Origin: Eggerthellales bacterium
GTDB lineage: Bacteria; Actinomycetota; Coriobacteriia; Coriobacteriales; Eggerthellaceae
Reading direction: 5' to 3'
DNA: 46,092 nucleotides
Assembly (NCBI GenBank): GCA_029219345.1
Contig: JAQXTF010000012.1
Coordinates: 1-46,092 of the forward strand
Positions 32,776 through 39,674 of this stretch are shown piece after piece. The notes under the pieces are model-generated. The model was not told the origin of the DNA. It did no database searches and saw only the letters and a list, made by a program, of their open reading frames with translations. The position numbers and the translations under genes are program-made. The first letter of the stretch is position 1, and each line of letters begins with the position of its first letter.

Positions 32776-32822
32776 AAGAGCGGTCTTCAAGACCTGAGGG
32801 GAATCGTGAAAGGGGGCACACT

Positions 32823-34844
32823 GTGAAGCAGGCCGTTGTGGGCATTTTGGCCCACGTGGACGCGGGCAAGACCACCCTGGCCGAGGCGCTGCTGTACCAG
32901 GCTGGCACCCTGCGCAGCCGCGGCCGCGTGGATGACGGCAGCTCCTTTCTGGATTTCGACCAAACCGAGCGCAGCCGCGGCATCACCATCTATTCGTCGC
33001 TGGGCTCCTTTGACTACGGCAACACCCATGTGATGCTGCTTGATACCCCAGGTCACGTGGACTTTTCCACCGAGGCCGAACGCGTGCTGCACGTGCTGGA
33101 CTACGCCCTTTTGGTGGTGGATGCCTCCTCCGGCGTGCAGGGCCACACCCTGACCCTGTGGCGCCTGCTTGAGCGCTACGGCGTGCCCACCCTGGTATTC
33201 TTCAACAAGATGGACCTAGAGCACGCAAGCCGCGACGAGCTGATCTCTGCCGCCGAGAAGCGCCTGGGCGGCTGCCTCTTCGACGCCTCGCCTGACACCG
33301 GGGACAGGCACTCCTGCCAGGTGGAGCGCATGGCACTGACCTGCGATGATGCGCTAGAAGAGTTCCTGGAAAGCGGCACGCTAGGCGCCGCCACGGTTGC
33401 GCGACTGTTCTCCCAGCGCCGCATAAGCCCCTGCTTTTTCGGCAGCGCTCTGAAGGGCGAAGGGGTGACCGATCTGCTAACGGGGCTGGACGCCTTCGCC
33501 GCGCAACGCAGCTGGCCTGCCACCTTCAGCGCCCGCGCCTTCAAGGTGACCCATGACCCCCGCGGCACTCGCCTGCTGTGGTTGAAGGTCACAGGTGGCA
33601 CCTTGCGGACAAAAACCGCTGTGAGCTGGGATGATGTACGCACGAACGCACTCACGGGAACCGCCGCCGGCGCCAACTGGGACGCCAAAGTGGAGCAGAT
33701 TCGCGTGTATTCCGGCGCCAAATTCGAAGCCGTATCCGAGGTGCCCGCTGGGCAGATTTGCGCCGTCATGGGCCTTCCCCAAGTGGAGGCTGGCGCTGCC
33801 ATTGGCCCCGATGAGCCCGCTCCCCTGCCCGCCCTCGTGCCCGTGCTGGCCTATCGGGTGAACTACGGTGCCCAGGACGTGCACGTGGTCACCCGCGCGC
33901 TGCAGGTGCTCACCGAGGAGGACCCGTGCCTGTCGTGCGCCTGGAGCGCCGAGCTGCAAGAGCTGCAGGTGCGCATCATGGGAGAGATTCAGCTGGAGGT
34001 GCTGCAGGCAACCCTACAACAGCGCTTTGACCTGCAGGTTTCCTTTGAAGAAGGCAGCGTTTTGTACACCGAAACCATCACGGGCAGCCTGCGGGGCGTG
34101 GGGCATTTCGAGCCACTGCGGCACTACGCCGAGGTGCATTACCAGCTGGACCCGCGGCCTCGCGGCACCGGCATGTCCTTTGGCAGCGTATGCAAGCTGG
34201 ACGATTTCGACCTGAACTGGCAGCGCCTCACCCTGGCCAACGCCCAGGAGCGCACTCACCGCGGCGTGCTCATGGGAGCGCCCCTGGTGGACGTGGGGCT
34301 CACGCTGCTGGGCGGCCGCGCGCACCTGAAGCACACCGAAGGCGGCGATTTCCGCCAGGCCACCTACCGCGCCATACGCCAGGGGCTCATGGAGGGCCGC
34401 CAGAAGAGCCTGTGCCAGCTGCTGGAGCCCTGGTATACCTTCGACCTCATTCTGCCCGCAGACAAGCTGGGGAAGGCCCTGGCAGACCTGCAGCGCATGA
34501 GCGCCCGCTTTGAGGCGCCCCAGATGGACGAGGAAACCGCCCACATCAAGGGCACCGTGCCCGTTGCAGAAGTGCGCAGCTACCCTCTGGAGCTGGCTGT
34601 CTTCACCGGCGGTCGCGCGTCTCTGAGCTGCGTCTTTGCCGGCTACGAGCCCTGCCACAACACGGAAGAAGTACTGGCGGCGCACCCCTACGACCCCGAG
34701 GCTGACCTGCCCCACTCCCCCGATTCCGTCTTTTGCGCCCACGGGGCTGGATACACCGTGAAGTGGCCCGACGTGCCCGCCGCCGCCCATGTGGAAATCG
34801 ACCCGCGCAACCTGGGCCCCTACATTTCCGCCTCCGAGCTCTAA
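32823..34844 (+). CDS. Tet(M)/EF-G-like ribosomal protection GTPase
   Basis: 673 aa from a GTG at 32823 with AAAGGGGG 6 nt upstream. All G motifs are intact: AHVDAGKT (10-17), RGIT (52-55), DTPGH (74-78) and NKMD (128-131). Length and later domains match the Tet(M)/Tet(W) branch of EF-G, which removes tetracycline from ribosomes, although distant members also have unknown translation roles; resistance cannot be claimed from this sequence. Residues 157-169 (SPDTGDRHSCQVE) come from an inserted copy of the hairpin repeat, in the variable part of the G domain. A palindrome copy begins 3 nt after the stop. Confidence 0.88.
   Translation: MKQAVVGILAHVDAGKTTLAEALLYQAGTLRSRGRVDDGSSFLDFDQTERSRGITIYSSLGSFDYGNTHVMLLDTPGHVDFSTEAERVLHVLDYALLVVDASSGVQGHTLTLWRLLERYGVPTLVFFNKMDLEHASRDELISAAEKRLGGCLFDASPDTGDRHSCQVERMALTCDDALEEFLESGTLGAATVARLFSQRRISPCFFGSALKGEGVTDLLTGLDAFAAQRSWPATFSARAFKVTHDPRGTRLLWLKVTGGTLRTKTAVSWDDVRTNALTGTAAGANWDAKVEQIRVYSGAKFEAVSEVPAGQICAVMGLPQVEAGAAIGPDEPAPLPALVPVLAYRVNYGAQDVHVVTRALQVLTEEDPCLSCAWSAELQELQVRIMGEIQLEVLQATLQQRFDLQVSFEEGSVLYTETITGSLRGVGHFEPLRHYAEVHYQLDPRPRGTGMSFGSVCKLDDFDLNWQRLTLANAQERTHRGVLMGAPLVDVGLTLLGGRAHLKHTEGGDFRQATYRAIRQGLMEGRQKSLCQLLEPWYTFDLILPADKLGKALADLQRMSARFEAPQMDEETAHIKGTVPVAEVRSYPLELAVFTGGRASLSCVFAGYEPCHNTEEVLAAHPYDPEADLPHSPDSVFCAHGAGYTVKWPDVPAAAHVEIDPRNLGPYISASEL
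33293..33329 (+). repeat. Hairpin repeat inside the Tet(M)-like reading frame
   Basis: TGACACCGGGGACAGGCACT, then CCTGCCAGGTGGAGCGC; nearly identical to the copy at 17162. It supplies residues 157-169 of the GTPase without breaking the frame. Confidence 0.85.
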
Positions 34845-34847
34845 ATA

Positions 34848-34876
34848 TGACAAAAGCGCCCGGGGCAATTCTGTCA
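34848..34876 (+). repeat. 29-bp palindrome family
   Basis: TGACA-AAAGCG-CCCGGG-GCAATTC-TGTCA, only 3 nt after the Tet(M)-like stop. A partial second core (GCCCCGGGCGC) follows at once. Confidence 0.85.
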
Positions 34877-34922
34877 CATTGCCCCGGGCGCCCTCTGCGT
34901 CGTTTTCCGTCTTGCCGCCAGC

Positions 34923-34959
34923 GCACTCCAGCATGGCAGAGTGCCTGGCCCCAGTGTCA
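34923..34959 (-). repeat. Hairpin repeat abutting the acyltransferase stop
   Basis: GCACTCCAGCATGGCAGAGT, then GCCTGGCCCCAGTGTCA. It ends directly next to the 3' end of the minus-strand gene at 34961, like the copy at 17604. Confidence 0.75.
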
Positions 34960-34960
34960 G

Positions 34961-35629
34961 CTAGCACTTCTCGACGATGTTGTCCTCGTCCTTGAAGATG
35001 TGGTTGGCGGGGATAAAGCCGCGCACGCGGGAAAGCGGGTACACGTTGGAGTTGGGGCCAATAACGGTGCCGGGGTTCAGCACGCTGTTGCAGCCCACTT
35101 CCACGTGGTCGCCCAGCATGGCGCCGAATTTCTTGATGCCGGTCTCAATGGCCTCGCCGGTAGCGCGATCCTTTACGGTGACCAGGGTCTTGTCGCTCTT
35201 CAGGTTGCTGGTGATGGCGCCGGCGCCGGTGTGGCTGCAGTAGCCCAGGATGGAGTCGCCCACGTAGTTGAAGTGGGGCACCTGCACCTTGTCGAACAGG
35301 ATAACGTTTTTCAGCTCGCTGGAATTGCCCACCGTGGCGCCCTTGCCAATGATGGCGGGGCAGCGCAAGAAAGCGCATTGGCGCACTTCAGCACCGTGGT
35401 CGATGATCAGCGGGCTGCCAATGTAGGCGCTGTCGAAGATTTTGGCGTCCTTGGCAATCCACACGCCTTCTGCGGGGTGATCGAACTCGCCCTCGGGCAG
35501 CGTGGGACCCAGCTCCAGGATGAAGTCCTTGATGTGCGCCAGCGCCTCCCAAGGGTACTCGAAACGCTCCAGCAGCGGAGCGGCAATGGTGTGCTCCAAG
35601 TCATACAGGTCGGAAATTTTTGCCTTCAT
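34961..35629 (-). CDS. Left-handed beta-helix acyltransferase (GlmU C-terminal-like)
   Basis: 222 aa; AGGAGG lies 7 nt before the ATG. The central part is built of hexapeptide repeats (AEVRQCAFLRCPAIIGKGATVGNSSELKNVI, split over several turns). HFNYVGDSILGYCSHTGAGAITSN matches the active-site block of the GlmU acetyltransferase domain, followed by KKFGAMLGDHVEVGCNSVLNPG. There is no N-terminal pyrophosphorylase domain, unlike full-length GlmU (about 450 aa). With glmM and nagB just upstream, it probably acetylates glucosamine-1-phosphate or a related sugar phosphate. Confidence 0.8.
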   Translation of the reverse strand: MKAKISDLYDLEHTIAAPLLERFEYPWEALAHIKDFILELGPTLPEGEFDHPAEGVWIAKDAKIFDSAYIGSPLIIDHGAEVRQCAFLRCPAIIGKGATVGNSSELKNVILFDKVQVPHFNYVGDSILGYCSHTGAGAITSNLKSDKTLVTVKDRATGEAIETGIKKFGAMLGDHVEVGCNSVLNPGTVIGPNSNVYPLSRVRGFIPANHIFKDEDNIVEKC

Positions 35630-35650
35630 GGCAGTGCCTCCTACAACGAA

Positions 35651-35674
35651 GAAGCGGCGCCGGCGCGCCGCTTC
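35651..35674 (-). other. Strong hairpin between glmM and the acyltransferase gene
   Basis: Perfect 10-bp stem GAAGCGGCGC (35651-35660) with GCGCCGCTTC (35665-35674) and loop CGGC. No T-run on the minus strand, so it is more likely an intercistronic RNA stabiliser than a terminator. Confidence 0.6.
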
Positions 35675-35683
35675 GTGCGGTTC

Positions 35684-37042
35684 TTACTGGGCTACGTGGC
35701 CCTGGGCGGTGATGACAGCGATGATGGCGTCCACCTGCTCCTCGCATGCCTCCGTGGAAGGAGCCTCGGCCATCACGCGGATAACGGGCTCGGTGCCGCT
35801 TTCGCGCACCAAGATACGGCCGGTGGAGCCCAGGGCAGCCTCAGCAGCGGCGATGGCCTCAACCACAGCCTGGTCGCCACGAGCGGCGGCCTTGTCGTGC
35901 ACGCGCACGTTCTTCAGCACCTGGGGATAAATGACCAGGGGCTCAACCAGCTGGCCCAAAGTCTTGCCGGAAGCCATAACGGCCTCCATGACCATGAGGC
36001 TGGTCATGATGCCGTCGCCGGTAGTGGCGAACTCGCGGAAGATGATGTGGCCGCTCTGCTCGCCGCCGATAGAGTGGCCGTTGGCAGCCATGTTCTCGTA
36101 GACGTACTTGTCGCCCACGGCGGTCTTCTCATAGGAAACGCCCAGCTCATCAAGCTTCTTGAACAGGCCAAAGTTGCTCATGATGGTGGCAACAATGGTG
36201 TTGTTTGCCAGACGGCCTTCTTCCTTCAGGTGCAGGCCGCAAGCGAACATGATCTGGTCGCCGTCCACGCAGTTGCCGTTCTCGTCAACGGCCAGGCAAC
36301 GGTCGGCATCGCCATCGTAGGCGAAGCCCAGGTCGAAGTCACCCTCCTTCACCATCTGGCACAGCTGCTCGCTATGGGTGGAGCCGCAGTTCACGTTAAT
36401 GTTTTCACCGTTGGGCTCGGTGGAAATAGCGGTTACCGTAGCACCCAGGTCTTCGTACACGCGCTTGGCCAGGGCATATGCGCTGCCGTTGGCGCAGTCC
36501 AGGGCAACCTTGTAGCCCTCGAAGCGCTTCTTAGCCAGGCTCACCAGGAACTTCTCGTAGGTGTCGCAGGCCTCGGCGTAATCGATGACGCGGCCAATCT
36601 CGTGGCGCAGCACGTAAGGAGCGCAATCGCGGTCGCCATCCAGGTAAGCTTCGCAAGCGGCAACGGTGGCGTCTTCCAGCTTCTCGCCGTTAGCGTTAAG
36701 CACCTTGATGCCGTTGTCCTGATAGGGGTTGTGGCTAGCAGAAACCATGATGCCAAAAGCAAAGGGATTAGTGCGGGTGATGTAAGCAACGCCCGGAGTG
36801 GTCACCACGCCCAACAGGTAAGCGTCGGCGCCGGAAGACACGATGCCAGCAGCCAAAGCGTGCTCGAACATGTCGCCGGAACGGCGGGTGTCCTTGCCAA
36901 TAACGATGGTGCCGCGCTCCCCTTCCCCGGCAGCCTGTGCAGCCAGGGCGCCGAAGAAGCGGCCAATCAGAAACGCGTGTTCAGCATTGAGGTTCACGTT
37001 GGCTTCGCCACGGAAACCATCGGTGCCAAAATACTTTCCCAT
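35684..37042 (-). CDS. glmM: Phosphoglucosamine mutase
   Basis: 452 aa, the usual length. The phosphoserine loop is SASHNPYQDNGIK (Ser103), in place of the commoner TASHNP. The metal-binding loop is DGDADRC, the sugar loop is GGEQSGHI, and the phosphate-binding RESGTEPVIRVMAE is near the end. It converts glucosamine-6-phosphate to glucosamine-1-phosphate for UDP-GlcNAc synthesis. The upstream nagB and downstream beta-helix acyltransferase make a coherent amino-sugar cluster. A GAAGGAAAA-type site lies before the ATG. Confidence 0.95.
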   Translation of the reverse strand: MGKYFGTDGFRGEANVNLNAEHAFLIGRFFGALAAQAAGEGERGTIVIGKDTRRSGDMFEHALAAGIVSSGADAYLLGVVTTPGVAYITRTNPFAFGIMVSASHNPYQDNGIKVLNANGEKLEDATVAACEAYLDGDRDCAPYVLRHEIGRVIDYAEACDTYEKFLVSLAKKRFEGYKVALDCANGSAYALAKRVYEDLGATVTAISTEPNGENINVNCGSTHSEQLCQMVKEGDFDLGFAYDGDADRCLAVDENGNCVDGDQIMFACGLHLKEEGRLANNTIVATIMSNFGLFKKLDELGVSYEKTAVGDKYVYENMAANGHSIGGEQSGHIIFREFATTGDGIMTSLMVMEAVMASGKTLGQLVEPLVIYPQVLKNVRVHDKAAARGDQAVVEAIAAAEAALGSTGRILVRESGTEPVIRVMAEAPSTEACEEQVDAIIAVITAQGHVAQ

Positions 37043-37080
37043 TTTTCCTTCTTTCTTTTTCTTTTTCGTTCAGTAAATTA

Positions 37081-37106
37081 TGCAGCCCAGGCGATGCTGG
37101 GCTGCA
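37081..37106 (-). terminator. Hairpin downstream of nagB
   Basis: Perfect 10-bp stem TGCAGCCCAG (37081-37090) with CTGGGCTGCA (37097-37106) and a 6-nt loop. On the minus strand it is followed by TAATTTACT, a weak U-tract, so termination is probably partial and lets glmM be read through. Confidence 0.6.
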
Positions 37107-37121
37107 CGGAGTTAGTACGTT

Positions 37122-37850
37122 TTACAAGCAGCTGAGCTTGGAAGCAGCGCCCTCGTCGCAGAAGATGACCACGTCGGGATGCAGCTGCAACACGCTGGCG
37201 GGGCAATCGGTGGTAACGGGGCCCTCGACCGTTGCCTTGATGGCGTCGGCCTTGCTCTCGCCCAGAGCGATGAGCAGCAGCTTACGGGCGTTCATGACGG
37301 TGCGAATGCCCATGGTGGCTGCGTGGGTGGGAACGTCATCCAGACTCTCGAAGAAGCGGGCGTTCACCTCGCGGGTGTTCTGGGTGAGCTCCACCACGTG
37401 GGTCAGGCTCTCCAGAGGGGTGCCAGGTTCGTTGAAACCGATGTGGCCATTGCAGCCAATGCCCAGAAGCTGCATATCAATGCCACCAGCTTCAGCGACG
37501 GCCTTATCGTAGCCGGCCAGAGCGTCGGCGCTGGTGTCAATGCCGCTAGGTACGTGCACCACAGCGGGGTCCAGATCAATATGATTGAACAGGTTGGTAT
37601 CCATGAAGTAACGATAGCTCTGGTCGTGGGTGGGCTCCAAGCCTACGTATTCGTCCAGATTAAAAGTGGTGACGTCCTTAAAGCTAATCTCGCCAGCCTT
37701 ATTCAGTTCAATGAGCTGGGCATACAGACTAAGCGGGGTAGAGCCAGTGGCAAAGCCGAGCACAGCATTGGGCTTAGCGTCCAAAATATCCTTATAAATA
37801 GCGGCAGCCTGCTTGGCAATACCTTCGGGGGTGTCAACAATAATCTTCAT
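37122..37850 (-). CDS. nagB: Glucosamine-6-phosphate deaminase
   Basis: 242 aa, the usual short form. Conserved blocks are GFATGSTPLSLYAQL, FNLDEYVGL with the catalytic Asp, GIGCNGHIGFNEPG with the general-base His, and ALGESKADAIKATVEGPVT. It interconverts glucosamine-6-phosphate and fructose-6-phosphate plus ammonia, feeding glycolysis or, with glmM next to it, possibly supplying glucosamine-6-phosphate. A GAGAGG site lies before the ATG. Confidence 0.95.
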   Translation of the reverse strand: MKIIVDTPEGIAKQAAAIYKDILDAKPNAVLGFATGSTPLSLYAQLIELNKAGEISFKDVTTFNLDEYVGLEPTHDQSYRYFMDTNLFNHIDLDPAVVHVPSGIDTSADALAGYDKAVAEAGGIDMQLLGIGCNGHIGFNEPGTPLESLTHVVELTQNTREVNARFFESLDDVPTHAATMGIRTVMNARKLLLIALGESKADAIKATVEGPVTTDCPASVLQLHPDVVIFCDEGAASKLSCL

Positions 37851-38131
37851 GTAATACCTCTCTCTTGTTCAAACATCCGCGAACGAAACACAGACGAAAC
37901 ATATTTTCCCGCAACTGCGCCGCGCCGTGTAGTGCAGCGCGGAAAATACACATTCAGCAGGTGCGAGCGGACAGACCACGCACTGCGATTGTGAGTTTTT
38001 GAGGCGATTTTGCAGTCAAATCGCCTCAAAACCCATCAAACACCCTTCTCGGAGCCCACTCGACTATCCAGCCACCCCTGCGCCGTGCAATAATGGGTAG
38101 GTACAATAATCCACGCGGAACAGGAGCGATT
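37851..38131. other. Divergent 281-bp spacer with a 14-bp perfect hairpin
   Basis: No gene seen. TTTTGAGGCGATTT (37997-38010) pairs perfectly with AAATCGCCTCAAAA (38018-38031), loop 7 nt. A second weaker dyad has TATTTTCC and GGAAAATA arms around CCGCGC/GCGCGG, near 37900-37950. Both could be operators or an attenuator for nagB or the LDH2-type gene. Confidence 0.5.
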
Positions 38132-39256
38132 ATGGCATCCATGGAAGAAGAAACCCGTCCCTACGTTTCTTGGGAACAGATCAACGATTTTATGATTGAC
38201 GCTTTCGTGGGTTACGGCGTGCCGCGCGAAGACGCCGTCATCTGCGCCGATGTGCTGCTGGAAGCCGACCGCCAGGGCATCGAAAGCCACGGTTGCAATC
38301 GCTTCAAGCCCATCTACCTGGACCGTATCAAAAACGGTACCTTGCTGCCTGTCACCAAGATTGACATTGTGAAGGAAACCCCCACCACCGTGGTCATCGA
38401 TGCTAACAACGGCATGGGCATGGTAGCCAGCCACAAGATGATGGAGATGCTCATCGAAAAAGCCAAGGTTTACGGCATGGCTGGCGGCTCCATCATGAAC
38501 TCCACTCACTACGGCATCGCCGGCTACTGGACCCAAATGGCCGAAAAGGCCGGCATGATTGGCATTTCCGGCACCAACGCCCGCCCCTCCGTGGCCCCCA
38601 CCTTCGGTGTGGAGCCCATGATGGGCACCAACCCCCTGACCTTCACCATGCCCACCGACGAGCCCTTCCCCTTCAACTTCGACTGCGCCACCAGCACCAT
38701 CCAAAACGGCAAGATTGAGTACTACGAGCGCCTGGACAAACCCACCCCTGCGGGCCTGGTAGTCACCAAGGAGGGCGGCACCATGACCGACTCCGGTGCC
38801 ATTCTGCGCGAGATGCGCGCCGGAAATTGCGCCCTGGTGTCCCTGGGCGGCCTAGGCGAGGCCACCGGCGGCTACAAGGGCTACGGCTTCACCACCATCG
38901 TTGAGATTCTGTCGTCCGCTTTGTGCGGCGGCCCCCACATGAAGGAGCTCTCGGGCAAAAACCCTGATGGCAGCAATAAACTGTACCGTCTGGGCCACTT
39001 CTTCTTTGTCATCAACCCCGAGTTCTTCATGGGCCTGGACACCTTCAAGGCATCCGCCGGCCAGATCTGCCGCGAGCTGCGCGCCTCCGAAAAGGCCCCC
39101 GGCGCCGAGCGCATCTACACCGCCGGCGAGAAGGAATGGGAGTTCCGCCAGTATCGCAAGGACCGCGGCGTGCCCGTCAGCGAAAGCGTGCAGAAGGAAC
39201 TGCTGGAGGTTCGCGACGAACTGGGCTTGGACTACCACTTCCCCTTCGAGGACTAA
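38132..39256 (+). CDS. Malate/L-lactate dehydrogenase family (LDH2/MDG2) oxidoreductase
   Basis: 374 aa from the ATG at 38132, with AGGAG 5 nt upstream. It belongs to the type-2 malate/lactate dehydrogenase fold (AllD, ComC, YlbC group), not the classical Rossmann LDH. Family signs are EADRQGIESHGCNRF with the catalytic His, STHYGIAGYW, GTNPLTFTMP, FNFDCATSTIQNGKIE and GGYKGYGFTTIVEILS. It reduces a 2-oxoacid with NAD(P)H; the natural substrate (malate, lactate, sulfolactate, ureidoglycolate and others) cannot be told from sequence. Monocistronic. Confidence 0.9.
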   Translation: MASMEEETRPYVSWEQINDFMIDAFVGYGVPREDAVICADVLLEADRQGIESHGCNRFKPIYLDRIKNGTLLPVTKIDIVKETPTTVVIDANNGMGMVASHKMMEMLIEKAKVYGMAGGSIMNSTHYGIAGYWTQMAEKAGMIGISGTNARPSVAPTFGVEPMMGTNPLTFTMPTDEPFPFNFDCATSTIQNGKIEYYERLDKPTPAGLVVTKEGGTMTDSGAILREMRAGNCALVSLGGLGEATGGYKGYGFTTIVEILSSALCGGPHMKELSGKNPDGSNKLYRLGHFFFVINPEFFMGLDTFKASAGQICRELRASEKAPGAERIYTAGEKEWEFRQYRKDRGVPVSESVQKELLEVRDELGLDYHFPFED

Positions 39257-39268
39257 CGCCGGAAAACG

Positions 39269-39297
39269 TGACAGAATTGCCCCGGGCGCTTTTGTCA
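39269..39297 (-). repeat. 29-bp palindrome family
   Basis: TGACA-GAATTGC-CCCGGG-CGCTTT-TGTCA, 12 nt after the LDH2-type stop. Identical to the copy at 17529. Confidence 0.85.
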
Positions 39298-39328
39298 TAT
39301 TGGTGGTACAAGCCCGAAAGGAGCAACC

Positions 39329-39400
39329 ATGAAGCACGAAAGGTTCATCTGGACCATCTTGGTGGCGGCACCGTTGCTCGCAGGTATCATCGCGCTGTAG
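39329..39400 (+). CDS. Possible 23-aa single-helix membrane peptide
   Basis: The ATG at 39329 has AAAGGAG with ideal 5-nt spacing. It encodes MKHERFIWT followed by ILVAAPLLAGIIAL and a TAG. A short charged head with one hydrophobic helix is the common form of bacterial small membrane proteins. It is too short for coding statistics, so support comes only from the ribosome site and hydrophobic pattern. Confidence 0.45.
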   Translation: MKHERFIWTILVAAPLLAGIIAL

Positions 39401-39492
39401 CCGCTATATTCCCACAACAAATCTGCACACGCTTCCAAGCGTATCTATATAAGCCTCTGACCACGGATTTTGCAAATCTTTTGCAGTCCCTC

Positions 39493-39517
39493 ACACGCAC
39501 CCTGGCGTGTCTTTTTT
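39493..39517 (+). terminator. Intrinsic terminator before the EF-G2-like gene
   Basis: ACACGC (39493-39498) with GCGTGT (39505-39510), 6-nt loop, then C and six T. It probably ends the small-peptide transcript. Confidence 0.8.
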
Positions 39518-39580
39518 CTCCTCCAAAAATAAATAAAGTCAACCCTGTTTCTTGAAAAATCTTGGCATTAAACTCCAAGA

Positions 39581-39624
39581 AAGTGAAACTTCACTTGATG
39601 GTTGGTTAGTTGACCGGACGGTCA
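39581..39624. promoter_or_regulatory. Two palindromes upstream of the EF-G2-like gene
   Basis: AAGTGAA-AC-TTCACTT (39581-39596) and TGACCG-GA-CGGTCA (39611-39624), both perfect and 14 nt apart, between the terminator and the start at 39675. They look like operator sites or 5'-leader hairpins. Confidence 0.5.
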
Positions 39625-39674
39625 CGCCCCTCAGGTAAGAGGCGCGCACCGCCCAAGAAAGGCAGGTGGTCACA

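Noticed and set aside
32823-34844. Acquired tetracycline resistance gene on a mobile element
   Set aside because: No transposase or conjugative gene nearby, base composition like its neighbours, and the protein is a distant relative of Tet(M); it looks like a resident chromosomal GTPase.
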